Made by a program: the position numbers and the translations under genes
Assembly: GCA_016124615.1 (NCBI GenBank)
Contig: WGNF01000002.1
Coordinates: 1 to 64,000 of the forward strand
Direction: 5' to 3'
Length of the DNA: 64,000 nucleotides
Source of the DNA: Paracoccaceae bacterium
GTDB taxonomy: Bacteria > Pseudomonadota > Alphaproteobacteria > Rhodobacterales > Rhodobacteraceae
Notes under the pieces: model-generated
Seen by the model: the letters and a program-made list of their open reading frames with translations, nothing else
Database searches by the model: none
Told to the model about the DNA's origin: nothing
Shown here: in pieces, positions 24,129-33,491 of the stretch
Position numbering within the stretch: position 1 is the first letter of the stretch
Layout of the letters: the number at the start of each line of letters is the position of its first letter

Positions 24129-25058
24129 ATGATCGAGGTTCTGATCCGCGTGCTGCCGTTCTTCGCGCTGATCGGCGTGGGCTACCTTGCCGGGCGCACC
24201 CAGTTCCTGAGCGAGCAGGGCACCGCTGCCATCACCAAGTTCGTGTTCTATTTCGCGCTGTCGGCGATGCTGTTCAAATTCGCCTCGAACCTGTCGCTGG
24301 CCGAGATCTACTCGACCCCCTTCGTGCTGGCCTACCTGTCGGGCTGCACGCTGATCTATCTGCTGGCCTTCGGCGTCGCGCTGATCCGCCGCGTGACGCT
24401 GGCCGAGGCGGCGGTCGAGGCGCAATGCGCCGTCTGTGGCAATACCGGCTTTCTGGGCGTGCCGTTGCTGATCGCGCTGCTGGGCCCGCAAGCGGCCGGG
24501 CCAGAACTGATGGTGCTGACCATCGACATGATCGTGTTTTCCAGCCTCATCACCCTGATGATCACCGCCGCGCGTGAGGGGCGGATTTCGCTGGGCGTGG
24601 CGAAGGTGCTGGGCGTCAGCGTGCTGAAGAACCCGATGATCGTTTCGATGGCGCTGGGGCTGGCATGGTCGGCGACCGGCGTGGCGGTGCCCGGCCCGAT
24701 CAACGACTTCATGGGCCTTCTTGGCGGCGCGGCAACGCCGGGGGCGCTGTTCGCCATCGGCGCCTCGCTGGCCGCGCGGTCGGCCGAGCGGATCGAGGTG
24801 GCGGCCTGGCTGTCGTTCTGCAAGCTGGCGCTGCATCCGGCGGCGGTGGCGGTGGCGGCGCTGGTACTGTTCCCGGTGGAACGTTTCGCCGCGCATGTGA
24901 TGATCGCCGCGGCCTCGCTGCCGGTGGCGGGAAACACCTATATTCTGGCGCAGCATTACGGGGTCGCGCCGCAGCGCGTTTCGGCCTCGATCCTGATTTC
25001 GACGGCGGTCAGCGTGCTGACCGTCTCGGCGGTGATTGCCTGGATCGCCGTATCCTGA
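24129..25058 (+). CDS. AEC-family transporter (auxin efflux carrier-like)
   Basis: 309 residues with about ten hydrophobic helices in two halves: residues 1-150 begin VLIRVLPFFALIGVGYLAGR, and GNTGFLGVPLLIALLGPQA is the conserved crossover-like segment; the second half includes LKNPMIVSMALGLAWSATG and PGALFAIGASLAAR. The family exports organic anions (e.g. malonate or auxin-like acids) across the inner membrane; substrate unknown. The ATG at 24129 is favoured for family fit; the ATG at 24102 adds nine hydrophilic residues. Confidence 0.88.
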   Translation: MIEVLIRVLPFFALIGVGYLAGRTQFLSEQGTAAITKFVFYFALSAMLFKFASNLSLAEIYSTPFVLAYLSGCTLIYLLAFGVALIRRVTLAEAAVEAQCAVCGNTGFLGVPLLIALLGPQAAGPELMVLTIDMIVFSSLITLMITAAREGRISLGVAKVLGVSVLKNPMIVSMALGLAWSATGVAVPGPINDFMGLLGGAATPGALFAIGASLAARSAERIEVAAWLSFCKLALHPAAVAVAALVLFPVERFAAHVMIAAASLPVAGNTYILAQHYGVAPQRVSASILISTAVSVLTVSAVIAWIAVS

Positions 25059-25071
25059 CGGAGGACCCAAG

Positions 25072-25902
25072 ATGAAGACGATATCCGAAAGCCGCGCCTT
25101 TGGTGGCGTGCAAGGCGTCTATTCCCACGCCTCCGAGGCCTGTGACGGCGAGATGACCTTTGGCCTCTTCCTGCCCGAAGAGGCGCAAGAGGGGCCGGTG
25201 CCGGTATTGTGGTTCCTGTCGGGGCTGACCTGCACGCATGAGAACGCGATGGCCAAGGCCGGGGCGCAGGGCTGGGCGGCCGAGCAGGGCATCGCGCTGG
25301 TCTTTCCCGACACCTCGCCCCGCGGCGCGGGCGTGGCAGACGATCCGGCCTACGACCTTGGCCAAGGTGCGGGCTTTTACGTCAACGCGACCGAGGCGCC
25401 GTGGAGCCCGCATTTCCGCATGTGGGACTATCTGGCCGAAGAACTGCCGCGCCTGCTGTTCAACGCCTTCCCGGTGGTCGAAGAGGCGCAGGCGATCACT
25501 GGCCACTCGATGGGGGGCCACGGCGCGCTGACGCTGGCGATGGCGTTTCCGGGCCGCTTCCGCTCGGTTTCGGCCTTCGCGCCGATCGCGCATCCCACCG
25601 CCTCGGACTGGGGCCGCAAGCAGTTCACCGCCTACCTTGGTGCCGACGAGGCGAAATGGGCGCCGCATGACGCCACGCTGATGATGAAAAAGCGCGGCTT
25701 CGACGGCCCGCTGCTGATCGACCAGGGCGCCAGCGACCAGTTCATCGACCTTCTGATGCCCGAGGCGCTGATCGAGGCGATCGCGCGCCGCCGCCAGCCT
25801 GCCACCTTCCGCATCCAGAAGGGCTACGACCACAGCTACTTCTTCGTCTCGTCCTTCATGGAGGCGCATGTCAGCTTCCACGCCGAGGCGCTGTTCGGGT
25901 GA
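25072..25902 (+). CDS. fghA: S-formylglutathione hydrolase
   Basis: 276 residues, normal length. It hydrolyses S-formylglutathione to formate and glutathione, the step after glutathione-dependent formaldehyde dehydrogenase (gene at 50995). Esterase-D-family landmarks are FLSGLTCTHEN, the nucleophile elbow GHSMGGHGAL (Ser about 148), an Asp in DQGASDQFI and the catalytic His in KGYDHSYFF. The ATG at 25072 follows GGAGGACCCAAG. The next gene's GTG overlaps its stop (GTGA), so the two are coupled. Confidence 0.95.
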   Translation: MKTISESRAFGGVQGVYSHASEACDGEMTFGLFLPEEAQEGPVPVLWFLSGLTCTHENAMAKAGAQGWAAEQGIALVFPDTSPRGAGVADDPAYDLGQGAGFYVNATEAPWSPHFRMWDYLAEELPRLLFNAFPVVEEAQAITGHSMGGHGALTLAMAFPGRFRSVSAFAPIAHPTASDWGRKQFTAYLGADEAKWAPHDATLMMKKRGFDGPLLIDQGASDQFIDLLMPEALIEAIARRRQPATFRIQKGYDHSYFFVSSFMEAHVSFHAEALFG

Positions 25903-26429
25903 GCGCGGCCGCCGTCACGATCCGCCGCGCGACGGCGGGTGACGCCGAAGAGCTGACACGCCTTCATGTACGGGTCTGGCGCGCCACCTATGCCGGGATT
26001 GCCCCGGCGTCGGCGGTCGCGGCGCTGGATGAGGCGCACCGACTGCCGGGCTGGCGCGCCGCGCTGGCGACACCAGAAGCGGAAGGCGCCACACTGGTTG
26101 CGGCGGCGGGCGGCGCGATCGTCGGCTTTGTCCGCTACGGCCCCGCCTCGCAAGCGGAACTCGGGCCGGGCGGAGAGGTGAAGTACCTCTACGTCGACCC
26201 CGATCACGCCCGGCAGGGCATCGGGCGCCGGTTGATGGGCGCGGCTTTCGCCGCGCTGAAGGCCGCCGGATTTTCTGGCGCCACACTTGCCGTCGTGCGG
26301 GAAAACGCCCCGGCGCTGCGGTTTTATCGTGCATTGGGCGGGGTCCAGACCGGCCGGTTCACCGACGCGGGGCCGGTCTGGCAATCCGACAACCTTGTGC
26401 TTCACTGGCCGTTCGGGGGTGCTGAATGA
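25899..26429 (+). CDS. GNAT-family N-acetyltransferase
   Basis: 176 residues. It begins [20 protein letters not shown] and carries acetyl-CoA motif A ([20 protein letters not shown]), then [21 protein letters not shown] start overlaps the fghA stop. The acceptor is unknown; the position in an overlapping operon gives no strong hint. Confidence 0.88.
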   Translation: MSAAAVTIRRATAGDAEELTRLHVRVWRATYAGIAPASAVAALDEAHRLPGWRAALATPEAEGATLVAAAGGAIVGFVRYGPASQAELGPGGEVKYLYVDPDHARQGIGRRLMGAAFAALKAAGFSGATLAVVRENAPALRFYRALGGVQTGRFTDAGPVWQSDNLVLHWPFGGAE

Positions 26430-26881
26430 TCTACGTCGATGCCGATGCCTGCCCGGTCAAGGATGAGGCCGAACGGGTCGCCACCCGGCATGGCGTGCGG
26501 ATGTTCGTCGTCTCGAACGGCGGGTTGCGCCCCTCGGCCAATCCGCTGGTCGAGATGGTCTATGTGCCCGACGGCCCCGACGTCGCCGACATGTGGATCG
26601 CCGACCGCGCGGGCCGGGGCGATGTGGTGGTGACGGGCGACATTCCCCTGGCGGCAAAGTGCATCGCGGCGGGTGCGCGCGTCGTGCGCCACAACGGCGA
26701 AATCTTCACCCCGGCCAACATCGGCACCATCCTGGCGACGCGCGACCTGATGGCCGATCTGCGCGCCGCCGATCCGTTCCGTCAGGGTGGCGGCAAGCCC
26801 TTTACAAAGGCCGACCGCTCGCGTTTTCTGGATTCATTGGACCGCGAATTGACCGCGGCCCGGAAAGAGGCATCGGCATGA
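26426..26881 (+). CDS. UPF0178 (YaiI/YqxD) family protein
   Basis: 151 residues, normal for this widespread family. The signature [19 protein letters not shown] opens the protein; [20 protein letters not shown] and the tail [19 protein letters not shown] are typical. The fold resembles a PIN/NYN-like nuclease with conserved acidic residues, but activity is not established. Overlaps the GNAT gene before and the HAD gene after by four bases (ATGA). Confidence 0.92.
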   Translation: MIYVDADACPVKDEAERVATRHGVRMFVVSNGGLRPSANPLVEMVYVPDGPDVADMWIADRAGRGDVVVTGDIPLAAKCIAAGARVVRHNGEIFTPANIGTILATRDLMADLRAADPFRQGGGKPFTKADRSRFLDSLDRELTAARKEASA

Positions 26882-27501
26882 CCCGGCCCGCGGCGGTGGT
26901 TTTCGACATCGGCAACGTGCTGATCGAGTGGCAGCCGGAACGCTACTACGACCGGGTGATCGGTGAAACGCGTCGGCGCGCGCTGTTCGACACGGTCGAC
27001 CTGCACAAGATGAACGACCGCATCGACATGGGCGCCGATTTCGCGGCCACGGTGGCAGAGACGGCGGCGGAATATCCCGACCAGGCCGATGCGATCCGGA
27101 TGTGGCACGACAACTGGCTGGACATGGCGCAGCCGGTGATTCCGCAATCGGTGGCGCTGTTGCGACGGCTGCGGGCGAAGGGCGTGCCGGTGTTCGCGCT
27201 GACCAATTTCGGCATCGGCACCTTCGACCTGGCGCGGACGCGGTATGATTTTCTCGACGAGTTCGACCGCGCCTATGTCTCGGGCCACATGGCGGTGACA
27301 AAACCCGCGCCGCGCATCTACGAGATGGTGGAACAAGACAGCGGCCTGCCGCCCGGCGCCTTGCTTTTCGCCGACGATCGCCCGGAAAACATCGCCGCCG
27401 CCGCTGCGCGGGGCTGGCAGACGCATCTGTTCGACGGCCCCGAAGGCTGGGCAAAACGGCTGGTGGCCGAAGGACTACTGACGGAGGGAGAGGCGGCATG
27501 A
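26878..27501 (+). CDS. HAD-superfamily hydrolase, YihX-like
   Basis: 207 residues. HAD motifs are in order: motif [13 protein letters not shown] (nucleophile Asp; the second acidic position is Gly, as in this subfamily), motif II FALTNF, motif III Lys in [10 protein letters not shown] and motif [12 protein letters not shown]. The cap is helical (residues 20-90). Relatives are sugar-phosphate or general phosphatases. The ATG at 26878 overlaps the YaiI-family stop; the longer ORF-track start is a frame shadow. Substrate unknown. Confidence 0.9.
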   Translation: MTRPAAVVFDIGNVLIEWQPERYYDRVIGETRRRALFDTVDLHKMNDRIDMGADFAATVAETAAEYPDQADAIRMWHDNWLDMAQPVIPQSVALLRRLRAKGVPVFALTNFGIGTFDLARTRYDFLDEFDRAYVSGHMAVTKPAPRIYEMVEQDSGLPPGALLFADDRPENIAAAAARGWQTHLFDGPEGWAKRLVAEGLLTEGEAA

Positions 27502-28415
27502 ACATCCAGATCATCGGACCCGACATAGAGCCGCGGTTGCGCTGGGAAGGCCTGACCGACGCGCTGGAGGCAGGGCACCGGCGGCCCGTCGCCCAGATCG
27601 GCGATACGCTGCTGGTGCAGGGGTCGAACTCGTTGCTGTCACGCTCGGCCTGGATTCCGGGCATGGGGGCGCTGGTCAAATCGGCGCTGATCTATCCGGG
27701 CAATCCGGCGAACGGAAAACCCTCCATCAACGGCGCCGTCACGCTGTTCTCGGAAGAAACGGGCGAGCTGGAGGCGCTGGTCGATTTCGGCCTCGTCACC
27801 AAATGGAAGACCGCGGGCGACAGCCTGCTGGCGGCCAAGCGGCTGGCGCGGCCCGATGCGCGGGTGATCCTGCTGGTCGGCGCAGGGGCCGTGGCGCGGT
27901 CGATGGTCCAGGCATACGGGTCGGCCTTTCCGGGCGCGCAGTTCATCGTCTGGAACCGCACGGCCGAAGGCGCAAGCCGTTTTGCCGCGCAGGTGCCGGG
28001 GATGACGATCACCCACGACCTGCCCGGCGCGGTCGCTGCGGCCGATATCATCTGCACCGCCACCATGTCGACCGACCCGGTGATTCAGGGCGCCTGGCTG
28101 AGCCCTGGCACGCATCTTGACCTGATCGGCGCCTATCGGCCCGACATGCGCGAGGTGGATGACAAGGCGCTGCAACGGGCGCGGATCTTCGTCGATTCCC
28201 GCGCCACCACGCTGGATCACATCGGCGAGTTGACGGTGCCGCTGGCCAAGGGGGTCATCACCCGCGACCATATCCTGGCGGATTTCTACGATCTGGCCGA
28301 TGGCAGCTTTGTGCGGCAGTCGGCCTCGGACATCACCATCGCCAAGAACGGCGGTGGCGCGCATCTGGACCTGATGACGGCCCGCTATATCCTGGCGGCG
28401 GCGCGCGGCAGATGA
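27498..28415 (+). CDS. Ornithine cyclodeaminase/mu-crystallin-family protein
   Basis: 305 residues. N-terminal substrate domain with VKSALIYPGNPANGKPSING and LEALVDFGLVTKWKTAG, then a Rossmann domain opening VILLVGAGAVARSMVQAYG. Closing elements THLDLIGAYRPDMREVD and FVDSRATT are typical. Members are NAD(P)-linked imine reductases or ornithine/alanine cyclodeaminases; which reaction applies here cannot be told. Overlaps both neighbours by four bases. Confidence 0.88.
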   Translation: MNIQIIGPDIEPRLRWEGLTDALEAGHRRPVAQIGDTLLVQGSNSLLSRSAWIPGMGALVKSALIYPGNPANGKPSINGAVTLFSEETGELEALVDFGLVTKWKTAGDSLLAAKRLARPDARVILLVGAGAVARSMVQAYGSAFPGAQFIVWNRTAEGASRFAAQVPGMTITHDLPGAVAAADIICTATMSTDPVIQGAWLSPGTHLDLIGAYRPDMREVDDKALQRARIFVDSRATTLDHIGELTVPLAKGVITRDHILADFYDLADGSFVRQSASDITIAKNGGGAHLDLMTARYILAAARGR

Positions 28416-29338
28416 TCTGGGCCCTCGCCGCAGCTCTGGCCATTCTGGTCGCGGCGCCGCTGCTGATGGAACGCTTGCGCCGACCGATGGATGCGCGCGG
28501 GCGCCGCATGGCGGCGGGGGATTTCGTCGAACTGTCGCGCGGGCTGACCTATTACGAATGGCGCGGCCCCGCGCGGGGCCCGGTGGTGGTCTGCATCCAC
28601 GGGCTGACCACGCCCAGCTATGTCTGGGCCCCGGTCGCCGTGGCGCTGACGGCGCTGGGGGTGCGGGTTCTGACCTACGACCTTTACGGCCGGGGCCTGT
28701 CGGACCGGCCCGCCGGGCGGCAAGACAGGGCATTCTTCGTCACCCAGCTTGACGAGCTGCTGACCGCGCTGGAGATCACGCGCGCGGTCACGCTGTTGGG
28801 CTATTCGATGGGCGGCGCCATCGCCACCGCCTTCGCGCAGGACAAACCCGCGCGGGTCGACCGGCTGGTGCTGGTCGCCCCGGTCGGGCTTGGCCACCGC
28901 CTCAGCCGCTTCCTGACCTTCTGCGCGGCGGTGCCGGTGATCGGCGACGGGCTGGTCCGCGTCTTCGGCGACATCCTGTACCGCCGCGGCATCGACTACA
29001 GCCTGCCCGACAACCCCGAGGTGCCCGACATGGTGGCCCGGATGGCGGGCGAGATGGGCACCCGCGGCACCCTGCCCGCGGTGCTGTCCAGCCTGCGCGG
29101 CATGGTGGCCGAGGATATGGCCCCGGTGCATCGGGCCCTGGCCGAAACCAGCCTGCCGGTGCTGGCGATCTGGGGCGAGGCGGACAAGGTGATCCCGCTG
29201 GCGGCGATGGGGCGGCTGGCCCAGATCAACCGCCGCGCCCGTCAGGTCGAGCTTTCCGGCGCGACCCACGCGCTGCCCTACACCCACCCCGATGACATTC
29301 TGGGCGCGCTGACCGACCTGCTGCGCGAGCCGGTCTAG
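28412..29338 (+). CDS. Alpha/beta-hydrolase fold protein
   Basis: 308 residues. Hydrophobic N-terminus (IWALAAALAILVAAPLLM), possibly a membrane anchor or signal, then oxyanion-loop VVCIHGLTTPSY, nucleophile elbow GYSMGGA and the catalytic His in ELSGATHALPYTHPDD. A GEADKVIP segment probably carries the acid. Substrate not evident. Last gene of the overlapping run; its stop overlaps the convergent MFS gene by four bases. Confidence 0.87.
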   Translation: MIWALAAALAILVAAPLLMERLRRPMDARGRRMAAGDFVELSRGLTYYEWRGPARGPVVVCIHGLTTPSYVWAPVAVALTALGVRVLTYDLYGRGLSDRPAGRQDRAFFVTQLDELLTALEITRAVTLLGYSMGGAIATAFAQDKPARVDRLVLVAPVGLGHRLSRFLTFCAAVPVIGDGLVRVFGDILYRRGIDYSLPDNPEVPDMVARMAGEMGTRGTLPAVLSSLRGMVAEDMAPVHRALAETSLPVLAIWGEADKVIPLAAMGRLAQINRRARQVELSGATHALPYTHPDDILGALTDLLREPV

Positions 29339-30579
29339 GCCGGACGCAGCTCCAGCGGCCGTTCGCGCACCGGCAGGTGGACCAGCGCCGAAAAGGCGCC
29401 GATGCCGATGCCGACCCACCAGACCAGCGTGTAGTTGCCATACAGGTCATAAAGCCGCCCGCCCAGCCAGACCCCCATGAAGCTGCCCAGCTGGTGCGAG
29501 AAGAACACGATGCCATAAAGCGTGCCCATGTAGCGCACCCCGTAGATCTGCGCGACCAGCCCCGAGGTCAACGGCACGGTGGCCAGCCACAGCGCACCCA
29601 TCGCCAGCGAGAACAGGATCACCGTCGCGGGCGTCACCGGGTTCAGGATGAACGCCGAGGCAACCAGTGTGCGCAGCAGATAGATGCCCGCCAGCAGATA
29701 CTTTTTTGAATAGCGCTTGCCCAGCCAGCCCGCCGTGATGGTGCCGCAGATGTTGGCCACGCCGATGAAGGCGATGGAAGCCGCGCCCAGCGCGGAGGTC
29801 GTCGAAATGCCCAGCGCCGCCAGCGGACCGCTGGGGTCGATGGCGCCGCAGACCTCGGTGACCAGCGCCGGGAAGTGCGCAGTGATGAAGCCAAGCTGAT
29901 AGCCGCAGGAGAAGAAGCCCAGAAAGATCAGCGTGAAGCTCGGGTCGCGGAAGGCCCGCGCGACGACGGTGGTCAGCGGCTCGGCCGGGGCGGCGGCGGC
30001 ATGCGGATGCATCGGCGCGTGCAGGAACGGCAGCAGCACCAGCGCCAACAGGATGGTGGCCGCGAAGATCATGAAGACCGTCGACACCGGCATCCGCGCA
30101 ATCAGCCCTGCGGCAGCTAGCGGCCCGATGACCTGCCCCAGCGAACCGGCGGCGGTGGCAAGGCCCAGCGACAGGCTGCGATGCTCGGGCGCCGCGCTTC
30201 GGCCGATCAGCGCGAGGATCGTGCCGAAGCCGATACCGGCGATGCCAAACCCCACCATGATTTCCAGCAGTTGATAGGCGCCCGGCGTGGTCGCGAAGGC
30301 CGACAGCACCAGCCCGCCCGCGTACAGCAGCGCGCCCAGCGTCAGCGCCTTGCGGTCGCCGATCCGCTCTGCCAGCGCGCCAAAGATCGGCTGGCCAAAG
30401 CCCCAGGCAAGATTCTGGATCGCGATGGCGAAGGAAAACGCCCCCCGATCCCAGCCATGCGCCTGCGCGATGGGGATCTGGAACACGCCAAAGCTTGACC
30501 GGATGGCAAAGCTGAGGATCAGGATCGCACTGCCCGCCAGCAGCACAGGGGTCAGGATCGGGCTGCGGCTGTCGGTCAT
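29335..30579 (-). CDS. MFS transporter
   Basis: 414 residues with twelve predicted helices and an MFS loop 2-3 motif (FGALAERIGDRKALTLGALL). N-terminal half opens LTPVLLAGSAILILSFAIRS; the central hydrophilic loop is near residue 205. The pattern resembles MFS carriers of monocarboxylate/oxalate-formate type, but substrate is unproven. It is divergent from zapE (114 bp between starts), convergent with the hydrolase operon, and likely monocistronic. Confidence 0.9.
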   Translation of the reverse strand: MTDSRSPILTPVLLAGSAILILSFAIRSSFGVFQIPIAQAHGWDRGAFSFAIAIQNLAWGFGQPIFGALAERIGDRKALTLGALLYAGGLVLSAFATTPGAYQLLEIMVGFGIAGIGFGTILALIGRSAAPEHRSLSLGLATAAGSLGQVIGPLAAAGLIARMPVSTVFMIFAATILLALVLLPFLHAPMHPHAAAAPAEPLTTVVARAFRDPSFTLIFLGFFSCGYQLGFITAHFPALVTEVCGAIDPSGPLAALGISTTSALGAASIAFIGVANICGTITAGWLGKRYSKKYLLAGIYLLRTLVASAFILNPVTPATVILFSLAMGALWLATVPLTSGLVAQIYGVRYMGTLYGIVFFSHQLGSFMGVWLGGRLYDLYGNYTLVWWVGIGIGAFSALVHLPVRERPLELRPA

Positions 30580-30693
30580 TGTCGGCTCCTTCTGCGCAGG
30601 GCAAGGTGGTGCGGCGGGGTGCCGTCGTCAATTCTCATTTCGTGCGGGGCCGCATCATCTTTCCTGATCGGTCCCGCCCCGGTATACAGCGGT

Positions 30694-31773
30694 ATGCGCC
30701 AGACTCTGTCCGAGATCTACGATGCCCGCGTCGCCGAGAAACGGCTGCGCCCCGATGCCGCCCAGCGCGGTGTGCTGCCGCATCTGGAATCGCTGCGCGC
30801 CTGGCTGGAGGAATCCTCGGCCAAGCGGCGCAGCCTTCTTGGCGCCTTCTTCGCCAAGCCGTCGCAGCCGCCGCGCGGGCTTTACCTCTGGGGCGGGGTC
30901 GGGCGTGGCAAGTCGATGCTGATGGACCTGTTCATGGAGGCGACCGACATCGCCCGCAAACGGCGAGTGCATTTTCACGCCTTCATGCAGGAGGTGCAGC
31001 ACGGGCTGGAGGCGGCGCGCAAGACGCATGTCGAGGATGCGCTGCAGCCGGTGGCCGACCGGATCATCGCCGAAACGCGGCTGTTGTGCTTTGACGAGAT
31101 GCAGATCACCGACATTGCCGATGCGATGATCGTGGGGCGGCTGTTTCTCAAGCTGTTCGAGGCCGGGGTGGTGGTGGTGACCACCTCGAACCGGGTACCG
31201 GACGATCTTTACAAGAACGGGCTGAACCGGGCGCTGTTCCTGCCGTTCATCGCGCTCTTGAAAGAGCGGATGGCAGTGATCGAGCTGGAAAGCGAAACCG
31301 ACTACCGCCAGCACCGGCTGGCCGGGGCGCAGGTCTGGTTCGCACCGGCCAGTGGCCCGGCAAAGACTGCGATTTCAAGGATTTGGGTGGAGCTGACCGG
31401 CGGCGATACCGGCCATCCGCTGCGCCTGCCGGTGAACGGGCGCGAGCTGGTGCTGGAGCATGTGCACAACGGCGTCGCCCGCGCCAGCTTCTGGGAGCTT
31501 TGCGCCCGCCCGCTGGGCCCGGCGGATTTCCTGGCGCTGGCGGGCGCGGTGCGGGTGCTGGTGCTGGAGGATATTCCGCACCTGTCGGCCTCGAACTACA
31601 ACGAGGCCAAACGCTTCGTGACGCTGATCGACACGCTTTACGAGGCGCGGGTACGGCTGATCTGCTCGGCCGCCGACGAACCGGAACGGCTGTATGTCGA
31701 GGGCGAAGGCTCGTTCGAATTCGCCCGCACGGCCAGCCGACTGCGGGAAATGCAGGCGGCGGATTGGGGCTGA
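30694..31773 (+). CDS. zapE: ZapE/AFG1-family ATPase
   Basis: 359 residues. AFG1/ZapE signature: Walker A in GLYLWGGVGRGKSMLMDLF, Walker B LLCFDEMQITDIADAM, sensor TTSNRVPDDLYKNGLNR and the tail VRLICSAADEPERLY...FARTASRLREMQ. ZapE supports cell division at low oxygen or high temperature in E. coli; AFG1 acts in mitochondrial protein quality control. The ATG at 30694 gives MRQTLSEIYDARV, typical for the family. The last ~42 codons plus about 50 bp downstream are repeated at 32938-33112 beyond a small islet. Confidence 0.93.
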   Translation: MRQTLSEIYDARVAEKRLRPDAAQRGVLPHLESLRAWLEESSAKRRSLLGAFFAKPSQPPRGLYLWGGVGRGKSMLMDLFMEATDIARKRRVHFHAFMQEVQHGLEAARKTHVEDALQPVADRIIAETRLLCFDEMQITDIADAMIVGRLFLKLFEAGVVVVTTSNRVPDDLYKNGLNRALFLPFIALLKERMAVIELESETDYRQHRLAGAQVWFAPASGPAKTAISRIWVELTGGDTGHPLRLPVNGRELVLEHVHNGVARASFWELCARPLGPADFLALAGAVRVLVLEDIPHLSASNYNEAKRFVTLIDTLYEARVRLICSAADEPERLYVEGEGSFEFARTASRLREMQAADWG

Positions 31774-31822
31774 ACCGGGATACCGATTTCGCACCGATTT
31801 CGCACCGAAAAAGCACCGACAT
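31648..31822 (+). repeat. zapE 3'-end direct repeat, copy A
   Basis: The last part of zapE and 49 bp beyond its stop recur at 32938-33112, offset exactly 1290 bp with no gaps in the coding part. The shared tail includes tandem TTTCGCACCGA units just past the stop. Confidence 0.85.
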
Positions 31823-32001
31823 TTTACCGGCCCTGCCGCTCGAAACGGAAAAGGTCACCCCGGCCCGCACAAGGGGTCTGCCAGTGGCAGGCCGCCCGGG
31901 ACGACTACCCGGGGACAGCAAGGGGGGCAGCAATCTCCAGTAGCTGGAAAATCGGCGGACGACCGGTGCGCATTCATTGCACTCCTGATGGAAGCCGTCA
32001 C

Positions 32002-32163
32002 ATGGATGGTAATAGAATAAATACGGAGATTGATGAACTTGGTCACCGCAGAAAGGCTGAAGGTTTGACCGACGCTCAGGTTGCAGATAGTCTCAAAGGG
32101 ATTTCAGACCACGAGCGGTCGAATATCCAGGATAAGTGGGGTGGACATGTTGAAAACGAATGA
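32002..32163 (+). CDS. 53-aa ORF of the zapE islet, unknown
   Basis: From the ATG at 32002 this reads MDGNRINTEIDELGHRRKAE and ends SNIQDKWGGHVENE, a charged helical peptide. It overlaps the next gene by 17 bp. AT-richer than flanking sequence. It could be an intact small protein or the tail of a larger truncated gene such as a toxin; a start 12 codons upstream is also open. No family recognised. Confidence 0.45.
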   Translation: MDGNRINTEIDELGHRRKAEGLTDAQVADSLKGISDHERSNIQDKWGGHVENE

Positions 32164-32935
32164 GGTCGCAGAAAGCAGTAATGTGTTCCTGATCGGGGGG
32201 AGGTGGGACGGGGTAATCGGGTACGATGGCCTTGGCGCCATCGAGATTGATCAGGTCGTCGGTAGAAGTGAATTAGCGAGCAAAGATTGGACACCATTTG
32301 AATTGGTTGAAGCGCGACCCGGGACACATCTTGACCCTGAGGCGCGCCTCGCGGGCGATGTCCACGATGTGAGCTTAAATATGCGACGTGGGGTTCGACC
32401 GTTTGATATGCTGTACCGTGATACTTTGAACTACCTTCTCCTGAGTGAGAAGATTGATCCGAAGATAAAGGATAATGTCCTTGAGTGTCTGGATCGGGCG
32501 GCATCGGTGCTTTGCAGATTCGGGAAGACGAGAGAGGGTCGCTACATTTTTGGGAACTTGCGTTGGTTCGATGTAATTGGGGCGCACGTCAACTGGGCGC
32601 GCTCGGAGTTCTGCCTCGTCGACGCATCTGATTTCCACATGTATCAGACCAGAGTGGAGCGAGGTAAAATAGACTTCTCGGTTGAACCGGCATATGTGCA
32701 ATCGGGGTTGCGTTTTGAGGATTATGGCGCATTTAGAAAGCTGACATCAGATTCGTGGCCTTGCCGGCTGATCCCGAGCAAGCTGTCTGTAAGCGGGATA
32801 CCCGAGGTGGCCATTCTCAACCTGAATTTCAGAACGACATTGTTCAGAGAAGACATTGTGGCGTATTTGAAGAACTCGAAGCGGCCCGGCGTGATTTTTT
32901 CCTTGCCCCGCGTCATTGTTGAGTTCTTGGCCTGA
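32147..32935 (+). CDS. Unknown protein in zapE islet, possibly immunity-like
   Basis: 262 residues from the ATG at 32147 (GTGGGGTGGAC precedes it). Soluble, mixed alpha/beta, no signal or membrane helix. Features: FLIGGRWDGVIGYDGLG, RYIFGNLRWFDVIGAHVNW, DASDFHMYQTRVERGKIDF, and a closing LFREDIVAYLKNSKRPGVIF. The last element and the 'F.V..A......S.F.L.DAS.F' layout remind me of bacterial immunity proteins of the Imm11/Imm43 kind, but the match is weak. The stop falls two bases before the second zapE-tail copy. Low GC and the flanking duplication point to horizontal transfer. Confidence 0.5.
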   Translation: MLKTNEVAESSNVFLIGGRWDGVIGYDGLGAIEIDQVVGRSELASKDWTPFELVEARPGTHLDPEARLAGDVHDVSLNMRRGVRPFDMLYRDTLNYLLLSEKIDPKIKDNVLECLDRAASVLCRFGKTREGRYIFGNLRWFDVIGAHVNWARSEFCLVDASDFHMYQTRVERGKIDFSVEPAYVQSGLRFEDYGAFRKLTSDSWPCRLIPSKLSVSGIPEVAILNLNFRTTLFREDIVAYLKNSKRPGVIFSLPRVIVEFLA

Positions 32936-32937
32936 AA

Positions 32938-33112
32938 CGGGTGCGGCTGATCTGCACGGCCGCAGATGCACCGGAACGGCTTTACGTCGAGGTCGAGGGG
33001 TCGTTCAAGTTCGCCCGCACGGCCGACCGACTGCGCGAGATGCAGGCGGCGGATTGGGGCTGAATCGGGATACCGATTTTGCACCGATTTCGCACCGAAA
33101 AGACACCGATGT
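32938..33112 (+). pseudogene. Duplicated zapE 3' end, copy B
   Basis: An open frame of 41 codons (VRLICTADAPERLYVEVEGS, then FKFARTADRLREMQAADWG and stop at 33063) repeats the zapE C-terminus with several substitutions, followed by the same TTGCACCGATTTCGCACCGA block. There is no start codon or ATPase domain. Divergence from copy A is roughly one base in seven by eye, so this is either an old duplication or a tail brought in from a relative. Confidence 0.85.
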
Positions 33113-33491
33113 GGGGCGGGTTTGGCGCGCAACGAAAGCGCGCCCTGCGGGGCGTCGAAACCACACCGGTTTGTTCCGAGAGTGACGCAGGTAGCAATGT
33201 GCGGAAGTAGCCTTTGGCTACACAGAACACAAATGTCTGCTCTGAAGCGCAAACCGGGCCATCGGCGTTCTGAAAAGACACCATTCGTCTGGCCGCATGG
33301 CGATGGTGTTCCAGCGAATGCTGCCAGGATTGCTGCACCCTTCACACCGGGCAGCAATCGTGGGAACCTACCCCAATCGATGATACTGCCCCATAGTGCG
33401 TTGCCGCTCAAGGAGCCTCTGACTTGTGCCGCCGCGCGTGACACCGACCTGTTGCATGTCTTCGGCTATGCCGTATTGGACTGGAGCCCGG
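33113..33491. other. Intergenic stretch before the TMEM175-like gene
   Basis: No supported gene. ORFs here are Arg/Ser-rich shadows. It presumably includes the promoter of the 33492 gene. Confidence 0.5.
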
